A DNA stretch of 64,000 bases from an uncultured Verrucomicrobiales bacterium (GCA_937934595.1 CALGZA010000037.1:17138-81137), one strand, 5' to 3'. Positions 19,383-29,376 are shown, counted from the stretch's first letter. A program made the numbers and translations. The notes: generated from the letters alone by a model not told the origin.

Positions 19383-19546
19383 GGTGGGTTTTGCTTTTTT
19401 TTTGGGATGCGCTGGGATCTTAGATGGGTTGCTTTTTTTGTTTTTTTGTAGACAAATGCTGGGGGTGTTTTCGCTTGTTTAGTGAATTTTTATTAATGAT
19501 GGGTTGTCCGGAGAGGCAACTGGAATAACGAAAAAGAGAGCTAATT

Positions 19547-19729
19547 ATGAGTAAGGTCGGTCAAATGGCTATAAGATTGGGAGGTATGTTGCCTCTGGTT
19601 TTGTTGATTGTTGTCGATGGTGGTTGTTTGTGCTTTGGTTGTTTGTGCTTTGGTTGTTTATTGTTGGTTTTTTTTGGGTGTTTTTCGTTTGAGAGTTCTG
19701 GTTGTTTGATGGCGGCTGGATTGTTATAG
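19547..19729 (+). CDS. Possible Cys-rich hydrophobic 60-aa peptide
   Basis: ATG with weak purine-rich upstream 'aaaaagagagctaatt'; encodes GCLCFGCLCFGCLL from a 15-nt tandem repeat. No family recognised. Confidence 0.35.
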   Translation: MSKVGQMAIRLGGMLPLVLLIVVDGGCLCFGCLCFGCLLLVFFGCFSFESSGCLMAAGLL

Positions 19730-19760
19730 TTAAATAGGAAACTTTAATTAAATTATAGAG

Positions 19761-20921
19761 ATGAAATTGATACAGTGCAGTAGGAGTTTTATGATGAAGA
19801 TGTTGTTTTTAGGGTGCATTGCTGGGTCTGCTTTTTATTTGTATGCGTATCGTGGTGGAGCTACATCAGGTGCTGATTTTAGTTTTGATAATTCGCCTAT
19901 TGATCGGTCTCAGGGTGGTAGTTATGCGGGTATGCTGGAGAAGGCTCAGCAGTCTGTAGTGTCTGTGTATACGGCTGAGTTGGTTCAGTATTTACGTTAT
20001 GGCGGGTCATCGAGAGATGATTTGTTGAGGGAGTTTTTAGGCCTGCCAAGGTCCGGTAGGCGGGGTTCGAGTATTGAGACACGGAAGGTTCCTCAGGGGG
20101 TGGGTTCTGGTGTGATAGTGGACTCTAATGGTTATATTATTACGAATGATCATGTGATAGCGAATCAACAGCGCGGAGTGGCTGATGAGATATTAGTGCG
20201 TTTGAGTAATGGGAAGGAGTATAAGGCGAGGGTTGTGGGGCGGGATCCTAAGACGGATATAGCGGTATTGAAGGTGGATGCTCGTGGGTTACCGGTAGCG
20301 AAGATAACGGATAGTGAGGCGACGAAGGTGGGAGATGTTGTTTTTGCGATAGGTAATCCGATGGGAGTTGGTTTGACAGTTACGAGTGGTATTATTTCTG
20401 CGAAGAATAGAAACATTGGAATATATGGGGCTGAGGGGTATGAGAATTTTATACAGACTGATGCATCGATTAATCCTGGGAATTCTGGTGGTGCATTGGT
20501 AGATGTGCGGGGACGATTGATAGGAATAAATTCTGCTATTATGTCGAGGTCAGGTGGTAATGTAGGGATAGGTTTTGCGATACCGTCACGTTTAGCAGTG
20601 GATGTTAGTAAGCAGTTGATACGAGATGGGAAGGTTCAGAGGAGGACTGTAGGGGTGTATATATCCTTGTTGACTGGTAGGCAAGCTAAGGGGCTGGGTG
20701 TGCGGGAGAATTCAGTTTTTATAAAGGGTGTGGTAGCGGGTAGTTCTGCTGAGAAGGCAGGAATAAAGGCTGGTGATGTGGTGACAAAAATTAATGGTAG
20801 GGCGATAGAGGGCTTAGGGAGTTTTCGTTCATCGGTAGCTCATTTGAAGAAGGGTGAGCGGATTGAGGTTATGGTGGTGAGGGGTAAGAAGGAGTTTAAG
20901 TTGAATTTGACGGTTGAGTAA
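19761..20921 (+). CDS. HtrA/DegP-like trypsin-fold serine protease with PDZ domain
   Basis: 'GSGVIVDSNGYIITNDHVI', 'DPKTDIAVLKVD', 'IQTDASINPGNSGGALVD' and C-terminal PDZ 'GIKAGDVVTKINGRAIEGLGSFRSSVA'. Confidence 0.95.
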   Translation: MKLIQCSRSFMMKMLFLGCIAGSAFYLYAYRGGATSGADFSFDNSPIDRSQGGSYAGMLEKAQQSVVSVYTAELVQYLRYGGSSRDDLLREFLGLPRSGRRGSSIETRKVPQGVGSGVIVDSNGYIITNDHVIANQQRGVADEILVRLSNGKEYKARVVGRDPKTDIAVLKVDARGLPVAKITDSEATKVGDVVFAIGNPMGVGLTVTSGIISAKNRNIGIYGAEGYENFIQTDASINPGNSGGALVDVRGRLIGINSAIMSRSGGNVGIGFAIPSRLAVDVSKQLIRDGKVQRRTVGVYISLLTGRQAKGLGVRENSVFIKGVVAGSSAEKAGIKAGDVVTKINGRAIEGLGSFRSSVAHLKKGERIEVMVVRGKKEFKLNLTVE

Positions 20922-20956
20922 ATTGCTGGATTAGATTTTTTTGTTGAGGGTTTATA

Positions 20957-23065
20957 ATGTTTTTCCAATTGATGATGAATGATTTGAAATTTGTTTCTCC
21001 TGTGTGGTTGTGGGTTGGGTTATTGGTGGTGTGTGTTTTGGTTGTTGGGTTGATTTTTTTTGATAGGTGGAGGAGTCAGGCGTTGCGATGTTTTGGATCT
21101 GGTGAATTATTTGCCCAGTTGCGTTCGAGTATTTCTAGGTTTCGGTTTTGGTTAAAGCGGATTAGTTTATTACTGTGTGTGTTGATGGTTTTTTTGTCAT
21201 TAGCACGGCCTCAGTATGGATATGAGTGGCGGGAGGTGAATAGGAGGGGGATAGATATTTTATTTGCGGTGGATTCTTCAAAGTCAATGCTTGCAGAAGA
21301 TATAAAGCCGAATCGGTTAGATAGGGTTAAGATGGGGGTGATGGATTTTGTGAATAGGCTGGAGAGTGATAGGGTGGGGTTGCTGCCTTTTTCAGGGAGT
21401 TCATTTTTGTTGTGTCCTTTTACATTAGATTATGGTGCGTTTGAGCAGTCTCTTGAAGCTGTTACGACAGATATTATACCGAGGAGGGGGACTGATTTGG
21501 CGAGTGCTATCTATGAGGCGCTCGGGATATTTGAGGAGTCAGGAAATAATCATAGGGCGCTTGTGATTGTTACGGATGGTGAGGATTTGGAGGGAGAGGC
21601 GATAGATGCTGCCCGACAAGCTGCTGAGAAGGAAGTGATGATATATTGTTTGGGAGTTGGTTCTACGTTAGGTGAGTTGATCCCGTTATCTGATGGACTT
21701 GGTGGGGTGGAGTATATGCGAGATTCATCAGGTGAGCTGGTGAGGACGAAGCTGGATGAGGAGGGGCTGAAGAAGCTGGCAGACATTACTGGTGGGCTGT
21801 ATGCTCCTTTTGGTAAAGTTGGAGAAGGGTTGGATTTGCTTTATAAGGAGAAACTCAGCTTAGTTCCGAAGGTTGATTTGAATCAGCGTATGCAGAAAGT
21901 AGGGATAGAGAGGTATCAGTGGCCGCTGTCTTTTGGGATATTGTTTTTGTTGGTGAGTGTGGTGCTTGGGGATAGGCGTAGGTTTGGTCTGACTGGTGGC
22001 TCTGTGATAGGGCGCATGGCTTTAGTGTTAGTCATGTTTAGCGTGATGAGTCATAGTTCTGCTTATGGAGATGGTGGTCGGGCACACTACAATGAGGGGG
22101 TTAGCAAGTATCAGTCTGGGGACTTTGCGAGAGCTAGAGAGTTATTTCAGTTATCATTGGGAGCGAGTGATGACTTGAGTTTACATGCTCGATCTTATTA
22201 TAACATGGGGAATGTTATGTTTAGAGAGGGAGCTTCATTGCTTTCTGGCGGTGATCTAGGGAAGGTAAAAGAAATGTGGAAGAAAAGTGTTGTAGCTTAT
22301 GAGGGGGCTCTTGCTCTTGATGAGTCAGATGAAGATGCTGAGAAAAACCGTGATTATGTGCTGGAGAAGATCGATGAGTTAGAAAAGGAGGAGAAGAAAA
22401 AAGAGGAGCAGCAGAAGAAGGATAATCAGAGCAAAGGTAAAGAGGGTGAAGAGGGTAAAGAGGGTGAAGAAGGTAAAGAAGGTAAAGAAGGTAAAGAAGG
22501 TGAAGAGGGTGAAGAGGGTGAAGAAGGTAAAGAAGGTAAAGAAGGTAAAGAAGGTAAAGAAGGTGAAGAAGGTGAAGAAGGTGAAGAGGGTGAAGAGGGT
22601 GAAGAGGGTAAAGAGGGTGAAGAGGGTAAAGAGGGGAAAGAGGGGAAAGAGGGGAAAGAGGGTGAAGAGGGTGAAGAAGGTAAAGAAGGTGAAGAGGGTG
22701 AAGAGGGTAAAGAGGGTAAAGAGGGTGAAGAAGGTGAAGAAGGTAAAGAAGGTGAAGAGGGGAAAAAGGGGAAAGAGGGGAAAGAGGGGAAAGAAGGTAA
22801 AGAAGGTAAAGAAGGTAAAGAAGGTGAAGAAGGTGAAGAGGGTGAAGAGGGTGAAGAGGGGAAAAAAGGTAAAGAGGGTGAAGGTGGAGTTGGAGATGAC
22901 GAGGCGCGTGCTGCTGAAAGGCGTGAGTTAGGGAAGATGACAAAGGAAGAGGCGAAGCAGTTGTTGCGATCTTTAGAGAGTGATGAGAAGAGGTTATTGA
23001 TAGTTCCGCAGAGTAAGCATGGTAAAAAAGGAAAAGGCCAAGGGACGAAGGGTAAGGAATGGTAG
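20957..23065 (+). CDS. BatB/BatC-like VWA + TPR protein with K/E/G repeat tract
   Basis: VWA MIDAS-like 'DILFAVDSSKSMLAEDIKPNRLDRVK'; 'ALVIVTDGEDLEGEA'; TPR region 'AHYNEGVSKYQSGDFARARELF...SYYNMGNVMFREG'; then (K/E)EG repeats. Confidence 0.9.
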   Translation: MFFQLMMNDLKFVSPVWLWVGLLVVCVLVVGLIFFDRWRSQALRCFGSGELFAQLRSSISRFRFWLKRISLLLCVLMVFLSLARPQYGYEWREVNRRGIDILFAVDSSKSMLAEDIKPNRLDRVKMGVMDFVNRLESDRVGLLPFSGSSFLLCPFTLDYGAFEQSLEAVTTDIIPRRGTDLASAIYEALGIFEESGNNHRALVIVTDGEDLEGEAIDAARQAAEKEVMIYCLGVGSTLGELIPLSDGLGGVEYMRDSSGELVRTKLDEEGLKKLADITGGLYAPFGKVGEGLDLLYKEKLSLVPKVDLNQRMQKVGIERYQWPLSFGILFLLVSVVLGDRRRFGLTGGSVIGRMALVLVMFSVMSHSSAYGDGGRAHYNEGVSKYQSGDFARARELFQLSLGASDDLSLHARSYYNMGNVMFREGASLLSGGDLGKVKEMWKKSVVAYEGALALDESDEDAEKNRDYVLEKIDELEKEEKKKEEQQKKDNQSKGKEGEEGKEGEEGKEGKEGKEGEEGEEGEEGKEGKEGKEGKEGEEGEEGEEGEEGEEGKEGEEGKEGKEGKEGKEGEEGEEGKEGEEGEEGKEGKEGEEGEEGKEGEEGKKGKEGKEGKEGKEGKEGKEGEEGEEGEEGEEGKKGKEGEGGVGDDEARAAERRELGKMTKEEAKQLLRSLESDEKRLLIVPQSKHGKKGKGQGTKGKEW
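22435..22886 (+). repeat. 9-nt tandem repeat (gg[tg][ag]aaga[ag]) coding (K/E)-E-G
   Basis: Tens of contiguous ggtaaagaa / ggtgaagag / ggggaaagag units read directly from the sequence. Confidence 0.95.
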
Positions 23066-23075
23066 AATCAGTTAG

Positions 23076-24953
23076 ATGTTGTTTATTATGAAAAAAAATC
23101 AAGTTAGGTTGTTATTGATTATTATAAGTTACATGTCGCTGGTGATATGGAGTGAGGCAGAGCCGTCTGTGTCGATGAAGATAGAGCCTAAGACAATACC
23201 TTTGAATGGTGAGGCAAGGCTTAGTATAGTGATAGAGAATGGTGGTCAGGGGGGGCAGCCTGAGCTGCCGGCGATGAAGCATTTGATGTTTTCTGCATCT
23301 GGTCAGAGTAGCCGTACGAGTATTATTAATGGGGAGGTGACTTCTTCAGTAGAGCTGAGTTACAGAGTGACTGCTGATAAGGAGGGTGAATATGAGATAC
23401 CAGCTGTGACTGTTCAGATAGGAGGCAAGAGATATAGTAGTGATAAACAAAAGCTAAAAGTGACAGCGGCTAAGAAGGGTGCGGTTCAATCTAATGCATT
23501 TGATCAAAGTGGTTTGAGTGATGCGGAAAAGAAGAAGACGGCCTTTATTAAGATACAACGATCAGAAAGGAAGGGAAGGGAGCATCTTTATGTGGGGGAA
23601 TCGCGACCGGTATCGATAAAGGTTTATCTGCGTGATGATCTTAATGTCATGGGGCTTAATAAGTTATCTCTTACAAATGATGCTTTTACTTTGTCATCGC
23701 TGAGCGAAGATCCTGAGCAAAATAGAGAGGTGTTGGATGGTGTGCGTTATCGTGTAATCACTTGGTATGGAAATATTTCAGGAGTAAAGGCTGGGGAGTA
23801 TGCTATCAAAGCAAAGATAAAAGCGACGATAGGTGTTCCAGTAAATTCTGCTGGTGGTATGGGGATGAAGGATCCATTTTTTGATCAATTTTTTAGGCGT
23901 TATGAACATAAGGAATTGAGTATAGAAAGTGAAGATGAGGCGATAGAAGTGGTGGCACCTCCGATGGCGGGGAGGCCAGATACGTATAGTGGAGCGGTGG
24001 GTCAGTTTAAGATAAAGGCGAAGCCCTTGCCTAGTTCACTGGAGTTAGGAGATGCTGTGACTCATGAAGTTTACGTTGAAGGTAAGGGGAACTTTGATAG
24101 GGTAAGGGTGCCTGTTCTTATGCCTGAAGATGGTTGGAAACGTTATAAGGTTAGTACTGAGTTAGAGCGTGGGGATGCACTGACTTATCATGCGAGGAAG
24201 CATTTTAAGATGCCGACAGTGATTCAGCGACCTGGTGAGATGGAGACTTATTTTAGGTTTAGTTATTTTGATCCTGATTTGGAAGAATATAAGACGATAG
24301 AAAGTCAGAAGAGCGTGGTTCACGTTAAGGGGAGTATGCTAGGTGGAGCTGTGGAGCCGAAGGTAGCTGGTGGTGATGGAGAGGTTGTTGCTGGAGCTGG
24401 TTTAGTTTTGCCTGTGATAAGGGAAGATGTGGGAGGAGTGTATTCGTCTTTAATTTTTCTTTATGAGCGGATTTGGTATTGGGTTGTGGGGTTGTTAGTC
24501 TTGTTTACTATTATAGGTAGTTTTGTTATTTTGCAGAGACGTAAGTTAGGTTTAGAGCAGAGTGATTCTTCAGTCAGAAGAGCGCAGGATAAGCGAGAGA
24601 AGCAGGAGTTAAAGGCATTGGAGCAACTTATGGATGATGGTGGTGAGGGGGATTTTCTTCAGCGATGTTGTATGGTTTTGAGGATGCGGATAGCTTCAAA
24701 GATAGGATGTAATATGAATACAGTTACGATTAAAGAAGTGGAGGAAAACTTTCCTCACTGTGATCATGTGATAGAGATTTTCAAAAGAGTGGAGGAGATA
24801 GAGTATGGCTCACATGTGAGTGGTGAAGAAGGGTTGGAGATATGGCTAGATAAGACAAAATTGGGTTTAGATGAGATAGAGGGTTCTTTAGCTGGTGAGG
24901 GTTTTTCTGAGTTGGCATGGGGGCAAGTTGCGCGTTCTGTGGCATCGAATTAA
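23076..24953 (+). CDS. BatD-like protein
   Basis: 'MKIEPKTIPLNGEARLSIVIENGGQGGQPELPAMKHLMFSASGQSSRTSIINGEVTSSVELSYRVTADKEGEYEIPAVTVQIGGKRYSS' is BatD-typical; TM near C-terminus. Confidence 0.9.
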   Translation: MLFIMKKNQVRLLLIIISYMSLVIWSEAEPSVSMKIEPKTIPLNGEARLSIVIENGGQGGQPELPAMKHLMFSASGQSSRTSIINGEVTSSVELSYRVTADKEGEYEIPAVTVQIGGKRYSSDKQKLKVTAAKKGAVQSNAFDQSGLSDAEKKKTAFIKIQRSERKGREHLYVGESRPVSIKVYLRDDLNVMGLNKLSLTNDAFTLSSLSEDPEQNREVLDGVRYRVITWYGNISGVKAGEYAIKAKIKATIGVPVNSAGGMGMKDPFFDQFFRRYEHKELSIESEDEAIEVVAPPMAGRPDTYSGAVGQFKIKAKPLPSSLELGDAVTHEVYVEGKGNFDRVRVPVLMPEDGWKRYKVSTELERGDALTYHARKHFKMPTVIQRPGEMETYFRFSYFDPDLEEYKTIESQKSVVHVKGSMLGGAVEPKVAGGDGEVVAGAGLVLPVIREDVGGVYSSLIFLYERIWYWVVGLLVLFTIIGSFVILQRRKLGLEQSDSSVRRAQDKREKQELKALEQLMDDGGEGDFLQRCCMVLRMRIASKIGCNMNTVTIKEVEENFPHCDHVIEIFKRVEEIEYGSHVSGEEGLEIWLDKTKLGLDEIEGSLAGEGFSELAWGQVARSVASN

Positions 24954-24956
24954 TTA

Positions 24957-25754
24957 TTGTTTATTATGAAGAAGAGGCATTGTCTGATTATAAGTGGGGT
25001 TATTTTATTCTTGGTTGTAGCTGGGGTAATACTTCGTGTTCTTGTAGCTGGTGGAAGTTTAGATGCTGGGCAGAAGTCTGCGTTTCACGAGGCGAATCAT
25101 CATTTTTATGAGCAACGTTATGATGAGGCTGTTAAGGGATATGATGGCTTGCTTGCTGAAGGAGTGAAGGGTGGGGGGCTGCATTATAACCTGGGTGTTA
25201 GTTATCAGTCGCTGGGTAATGTGGGGAGGAGTATTTTGCACTATGAGAGGGCATTACTCTATTCTCATTATGATGCTGATGCTCGTGAGCGGTTAGAGGA
25301 ATTAAGGGGGGCAGATTTGTCAGGAGGATATGTTGGTTTTTGGGGCTGGGGCGTAGTGGCGAATTCTTTATCGATCAACGACTGGGTTGTTGTGGCTAGT
25401 TTGGTAGGAGTTCTTGTAATGGTGTTATTTTTATTGGGTTTGGTTAGAGTGATTACCTTGCCGAATGGGTTATATGTCTTGTTACTTTTGGTGTTATCGC
25501 TGGTGGTGTGGATGGCTTTTTGTGCTGTGCAGACTCAGCGGGAGCGTTTTGTTGATAAGGCGATCGTTGTTTCTGATGAGGCTCATGTTAGAGTGTCTCC
25601 TTATGATGGGGCTGAAAAGGTAGGTGTGATAGAGTCTGGGGATATGATTTCTTTGTTGCCGCGGCAGGGGCATTCTCAATACCATAAGGTGAAGCTTCAT
25701 ACAGGTAAGAGTGGATGGCTTAAAGTGGGTAGTTATGAGCGTATTTTGGAGTGA
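24957..25754 (+). CDS. BatE-like TPR + TM + SH3-like protein
   Basis: 'HYNLGVSYQSLGNVGRSILHYERALLYSHYDADARERLEELR' TPR; C-terminal 'VRVSPYDGAEKVGVIESGDMISLL...GWLKVGSYERI' SH3-like. Confidence 0.85.
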   Translation: MFIMKKRHCLIISGVILFLVVAGVILRVLVAGGSLDAGQKSAFHEANHHFYEQRYDEAVKGYDGLLAEGVKGGGLHYNLGVSYQSLGNVGRSILHYERALLYSHYDADARERLEELRGADLSGGYVGFWGWGVVANSLSINDWVVVASLVGVLVMVLFLLGLVRVITLPNGLYVLLLLVLSLVVWMAFCAVQTQRERFVDKAIVVSDEAHVRVSPYDGAEKVGVIESGDMISLLPRQGHSQYHKVKLHTGKSGWLKVGSYERILE

Positions 25755-25814
25755 TTTATTTATAAATGAATAGGTAATGATTAAATAGAACGAAGTATAA
25801 AAAGAGATAGAAAA

Positions 25815-26840
25815 ATGACGAGTATTACAGAAGAAAATGTTACGCGAGTTGGTTCACATCAGATTAAGGAGCTAACACAGATGGTGGTTGAGAATTCGCA
25901 TTGGATTAGTCCATTGAGGTCTGAGTTGTCTAGGGTGGTAGTGGGTCAGCAGGTTTTGGTTGATCGGCTGTTGACGTCTTTGTTAGTAAATGGCCATGTC
26001 TTGTTAGAGGGGGTTCCTGGTTTGGCGAAGACCTTAGCTCTTAAGTCGCTAGCTAGGTTGATAGGAGGTTCTTTTCAGCGGATTCAGTTTACTCCGGATA
26101 TGCTTCCTGCTGACATAGTGGGTACTGAGATGTTTAATCCGCAGACGGCTAGTTTTGAGACGAAAAAGGGTGTAGTGTTTGCTAATTTTGTATTAGCGGA
26201 TGAGATTAACCGAGCGCCAGCTAAGGTTCAGAGTGCGCTGTTAGAGGCGATGCAGGAGCGACAGGTTACAATAGGTGATGATACATATCCATTGCCTGAG
26301 CCTTTTTTAGTGATGGCTACTCAGAATCCTATTGATCAAGAGGGGACGTATCCGTTACCGGAGGCACAGGTGGACCGCTTTATGATGAAGGTGGTGGTTG
26401 ATTATCCATCGATAGAAGAGGAGCGTCAGATATTAGATACGGCTGCAACTACTGAGCCTATGCCTGAGCTTAGTCCGGTTTTAGAGCTGGATGAGGTAGT
26501 GAATGCGAGGCGTATTGTGAATTCTCTTTATATGGATGATAAGGTAAAAGATTACATTGTGGCGCTTGTGTATGCGACACGTGATCCTAAGCGCTATGGC
26601 TTAGATATAGAGGCGTATATAAGAAATGGAGCATCTCCGCGGGCAACTATAGCGCTTACTTTAGCGAGTAAGGCGAATGCTTTTCTTAATGGTAGAGGTT
26701 ATGTAACTCCACAAGATGTAAAGACTATAGCTAAGGAGGTGATGTGTCACCGTGTAGGAGTGACCTATGAGGCAGATGCTGACCGTGTCACGAGTGATAC
26801 TATTGTATCAGGCATACTGGATGAGGTTCCTGTTCCATAG
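25815..26840 (+). CDS. MoxR-family AAA+ ATPase
   Basis: 'VLLEGVPGLAKTLALKSLARLIGGSFQRIQFTPDMLPADIVGTE', 'VLADEINRAPAKVQSALLEAMQERQVTIG', 'MATQNPIDQEGTYPLPEAQVDRFMMKV'. Confidence 0.96.
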   Translation: MTSITEENVTRVGSHQIKELTQMVVENSHWISPLRSELSRVVVGQQVLVDRLLTSLLVNGHVLLEGVPGLAKTLALKSLARLIGGSFQRIQFTPDMLPADIVGTEMFNPQTASFETKKGVVFANFVLADEINRAPAKVQSALLEAMQERQVTIGDDTYPLPEPFLVMATQNPIDQEGTYPLPEAQVDRFMMKVVVDYPSIEEERQILDTAATTEPMPELSPVLELDEVVNARRIVNSLYMDDKVKDYIVALVYATRDPKRYGLDIEAYIRNGASPRATIALTLASKANAFLNGRGYVTPQDVKTIAKEVMCHRVGVTYEADADRVTSDTIVSGILDEVPVP

Positions 26841-26875
26841 TTATTTTTTTGATAGGTTACAGTAGATGATATAAT

Positions 26876-27796
26876 ATGAAGAATGTAGATCATAAGAGTA
26901 AGGAGGTGCTGGCTAAAGTTAGGGAGATAGAGATACGTGCTCGTCGCCTAGTTGAGGAGAGTCTAGCTGGTCAGTATGAGTCTGTTTTTAAGGGAAGGGG
27001 GATGGATTTTGACCGGGCGCGCGAGTATGTTAGGGGTGATGAGGTGAGGACGATAGACTGGAATGTGACGGCTAGGATGGGGTTACCGCATGTTAAGCTT
27101 TATACAGAAGAGCGAGAGATGACGATGATGATAGTGATTGATCTGAGTGCTTCATTGGACTTTGGTTCAAGTTCTCAGACGAAGAGGGAGCTAGCTGCAG
27201 AGGTGGCCTGTGTGATGGCTTTTTCTGCACTGCGAAATAATGATAAAGTGGGTCTTGTATTATTTACTGGTGATGTGGAGCACTACATAGCTCCTATGAG
27301 TGGAAGGCGACATGTGTTACGTTTGATAAGGGATATACTTTACTATGAGCCGGAGGGGCGAGGGACGAATTTGGTAGGTGCATTGGATTTTGTGAATCGA
27401 GTACAGCGGCGGCGTTCGTTGGTTTTATTGATGTCTGATTTTGTTTTTTCTGATGCGCAAGAAGAGGTATTGAGTGGATTAGATTCTAAGATTAGGACTA
27501 GTTCTGGGCGTCATGATTTGGTTACTATGTCGATCAATGATAAGAGTGAGGAGGTGTTGCCTTCTGTGGGGATGATACGTATTGAGGATTCAGAGAGTGG
27601 GGAGATAGTCTCTGTTCCTTGTGGTAATAAGTTGTTGCGGGATTCATACCGAAGTGAAGCGTTGCGGCAGCGTGAGGATTTAAGGCGTTTTTTCTCTAGG
27701 CAAGGAGTGGATTTCTTAGAGCTTAAGACGGGGGAGCGCTATGAACTGGTTATTAAGCAGTTTTTTTCTAACCGTGAACGACGCGTGGAACGATGA
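26876..27796 (+). CDS. DUF58 domain protein
   Basis: 'GQYESVFKGRGMDFDRAREYVRGDEVRTIDWNVTARMGLPHVKLYTEEREMTMMIVIDLSASLDFG'. Confidence 0.95.
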   Translation: MKNVDHKSKEVLAKVREIEIRARRLVEESLAGQYESVFKGRGMDFDRAREYVRGDEVRTIDWNVTARMGLPHVKLYTEEREMTMMIVIDLSASLDFGSSSQTKRELAAEVACVMAFSALRNNDKVGLVLFTGDVEHYIAPMSGRRHVLRLIRDILYYEPEGRGTNLVGALDFVNRVQRRRSLVLLMSDFVFSDAQEEVLSGLDSKIRTSSGRHDLVTMSINDKSEEVLPSVGMIRIEDSESGEIVSVPCGNKLLRDSYRSEALRQREDLRRFFSRQGVDFLELKTGERYELVIKQFFSNRERRVER

Positions 27797-28371
27797 TTTT
27801 TCTATTAGGGCAGAGTCAGTTAACGGATGGGGCTTCATCAGCTTCTGGTGCTGTGGTGGATGAGTTAATGTCTGGTTTGAGGCCGTTGAAGCCAGCTGTA
27901 GAGGTGTTGGTTCATGATGAGGCGAGTGGGTCTGGGTTATGGATATGGTTGGTTGTATTGTTGATCTGTGTGTTTAGTGGTTTGCTGTGGTTTTGGCTGA
28001 GCAGGAGGAAGGGGGAGGATGTGAGTGCGGAGGATAGGGCTATGGCTAGCCTGGGGGTAATCTCTGAGCAGGGTTTCAGTGATGGGGATTTTGTTATGGA
28101 GGTTTCTGGGGTTATTAAGGGCTACTTGGAGGTGAAGGGTGAGAGTGCGGCTATGCATCAGACTACGGAGGAGTTTATGGATGACTTAAGGGATGGAGGT
28201 TTGTTTCAAGGGCATGGGGTGGCTTTGAAGCGCTTTTTTGTTTTATGTGATATGGTGAAATTTGCTGGTAATGAGCTGGCCGATGATGAGCGTGAGGAGT
28301 TGGTTGATTTAGCGGGTGGTCTGGTTAAGGAGATTTCTCAGGATTTTTTAAATAAGGAAACAAAGGTATAA
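27793..28371 (+). CDS. Membrane protein of Bat/MoxR locus (DUF4381-like position)
   Basis: Single TM; ATGA overlap with DUF58 gene; lies between DUF58 and BatA. Confidence 0.75.
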   Translation: MIFLLGQSQLTDGASSASGAVVDELMSGLRPLKPAVEVLVHDEASGSGLWIWLVVLLICVFSGLLWFWLSRRKGEDVSAEDRAMASLGVISEQGFSDGDFVMEVSGVIKGYLEVKGESAAMHQTTEEFMDDLRDGGLFQGHGVALKRFFVLCDMVKFAGNELADDEREELVDLAGGLVKEISQDFLNKETKV

Positions 28372-28377
28372 GTTATT

Positions 28378-29376
28378 ATGTATTTTTTTGCGCACTCATA
28401 TTTTCTTTGGTTGTTGTTGTTGATTCCTCTGTTGGCGTGGTTACGTGGTAGGCGAGGGAAGGCTGCAGCGATTACATTTCCTAGTATTAGTCTAGCTAGG
28501 AAGGTGGGAGCTCGTCCGAAGTCGAGGGCTGGAGTTGTTTTGTTTTCGATGATGTTGTTGGCTTTGGGTTTGTTGATACTTGGTATGGCGCGGCCTCAGT
28601 TAGGGAAGGGACATGCGGAAGTGGAGGCGAGTGGTATAGATATTATGTTGGCGATTGATGTTTCGAGTTCGATGAAGGCAATGGATTTTAGGGTGGATGA
28701 GAAACGCGTTGATAGGTTAGTGGCGGTCAAGAGGACGGTGAAGGAGTTCATAGGTGGGCGCCCGAATGACCGTATAGGACTGATAGTTTTTGCAGGTAGT
28801 TCTTATATGGTTAGTCCTTTGACATATGATCAGGATTATTTGAAGACACGACTGGATTCTATAGAGGTGGGCCAGGTGGAAGATGGAACGGCGATAGGAT
28901 CTGCGGTTACATCATTGACTAGTCACTTGACGAAGTCTGATGCGAAATCACGTATTGGTATATTACTGACGGATGGGAATAATAATTCTGGGAAAGTGTC
29001 TCCGATGACTGCAGCTGAGGCGGCTGAGACATTAGGCATAAAAGTGTATACGATAGGTGCGGGGACGAGGGGTAAGGCGCCCTATCCTGTGAGGGATGTC
29101 TTTGGGAGGGAGGGTTTTCAGATGATGGAAGTGGATATAGATGAGGAGTCATTGACTGAGGTAGCTCGAATGACAGGTGGGCGTTACTACCGGGCGACAG
29201 ATACTAGGTCTCTGGAGAAAATCTATGAGGAGATAGATACGCTTGAGAAGGTCCAGCGGACGATGCATAAGTATCAGGAGGTGGATGAGTTATTTATGTA
29301 TTTTATGATTCCTGGTTTGGTGGTTTTGTTAGTTAGTGTTGTATTAGGGCATACTATTTATAGGGAGTTGCCGTAG
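28378..29376 (+). CDS. BatA-like VWA protein
   Basis: 'DIMLAIDVSSSMKAMDF', 'RIGLIVFAGSSYMVSPLTYDQDYL', 'IGILLTDGNNNSG'. Confidence 0.93.
   Translation: MYFFAHSYFLWLLLLIPLLAWLRGRRGKAAAITFPSISLARKVGARPKSRAGVVLFSMMLLALGLLILGMARPQLGKGHAEVEASGIDIMLAIDVSSSMKAMDFRVDEKRVDRLVAVKRTVKEFIGGRPNDRIGLIVFAGSSYMVSPLTYDQDYLKTRLDSIEVGQVEDGTAIGSAVTSLTSHLTKSDAKSRIGILLTDGNNNSGKVSPMTAAEAAETLGIKVYTIGAGTRGKAPYPVRDVFGREGFQMMEVDIDEESLTEVARMTGGRYYRATDTRSLEKIYEEIDTLEKVQRTMHKYQEVDELFMYFMIPGLVVLLVSVVLGHTIYRELP

Noticed and set aside
22446-22931. 161-aa + strand ORF (VKRVKKVKK...)
   Set aside because: Alternate-frame reading of the same repeat inside the VWA/TPR gene.
22221-23102. 293-aa antisense ORF (HPLHPLYLL...) opposite the K/E/G repeat
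   Set aside because: It is the mirror of the 9-nt repeat in a confident + strand gene; low complexity, no start context.
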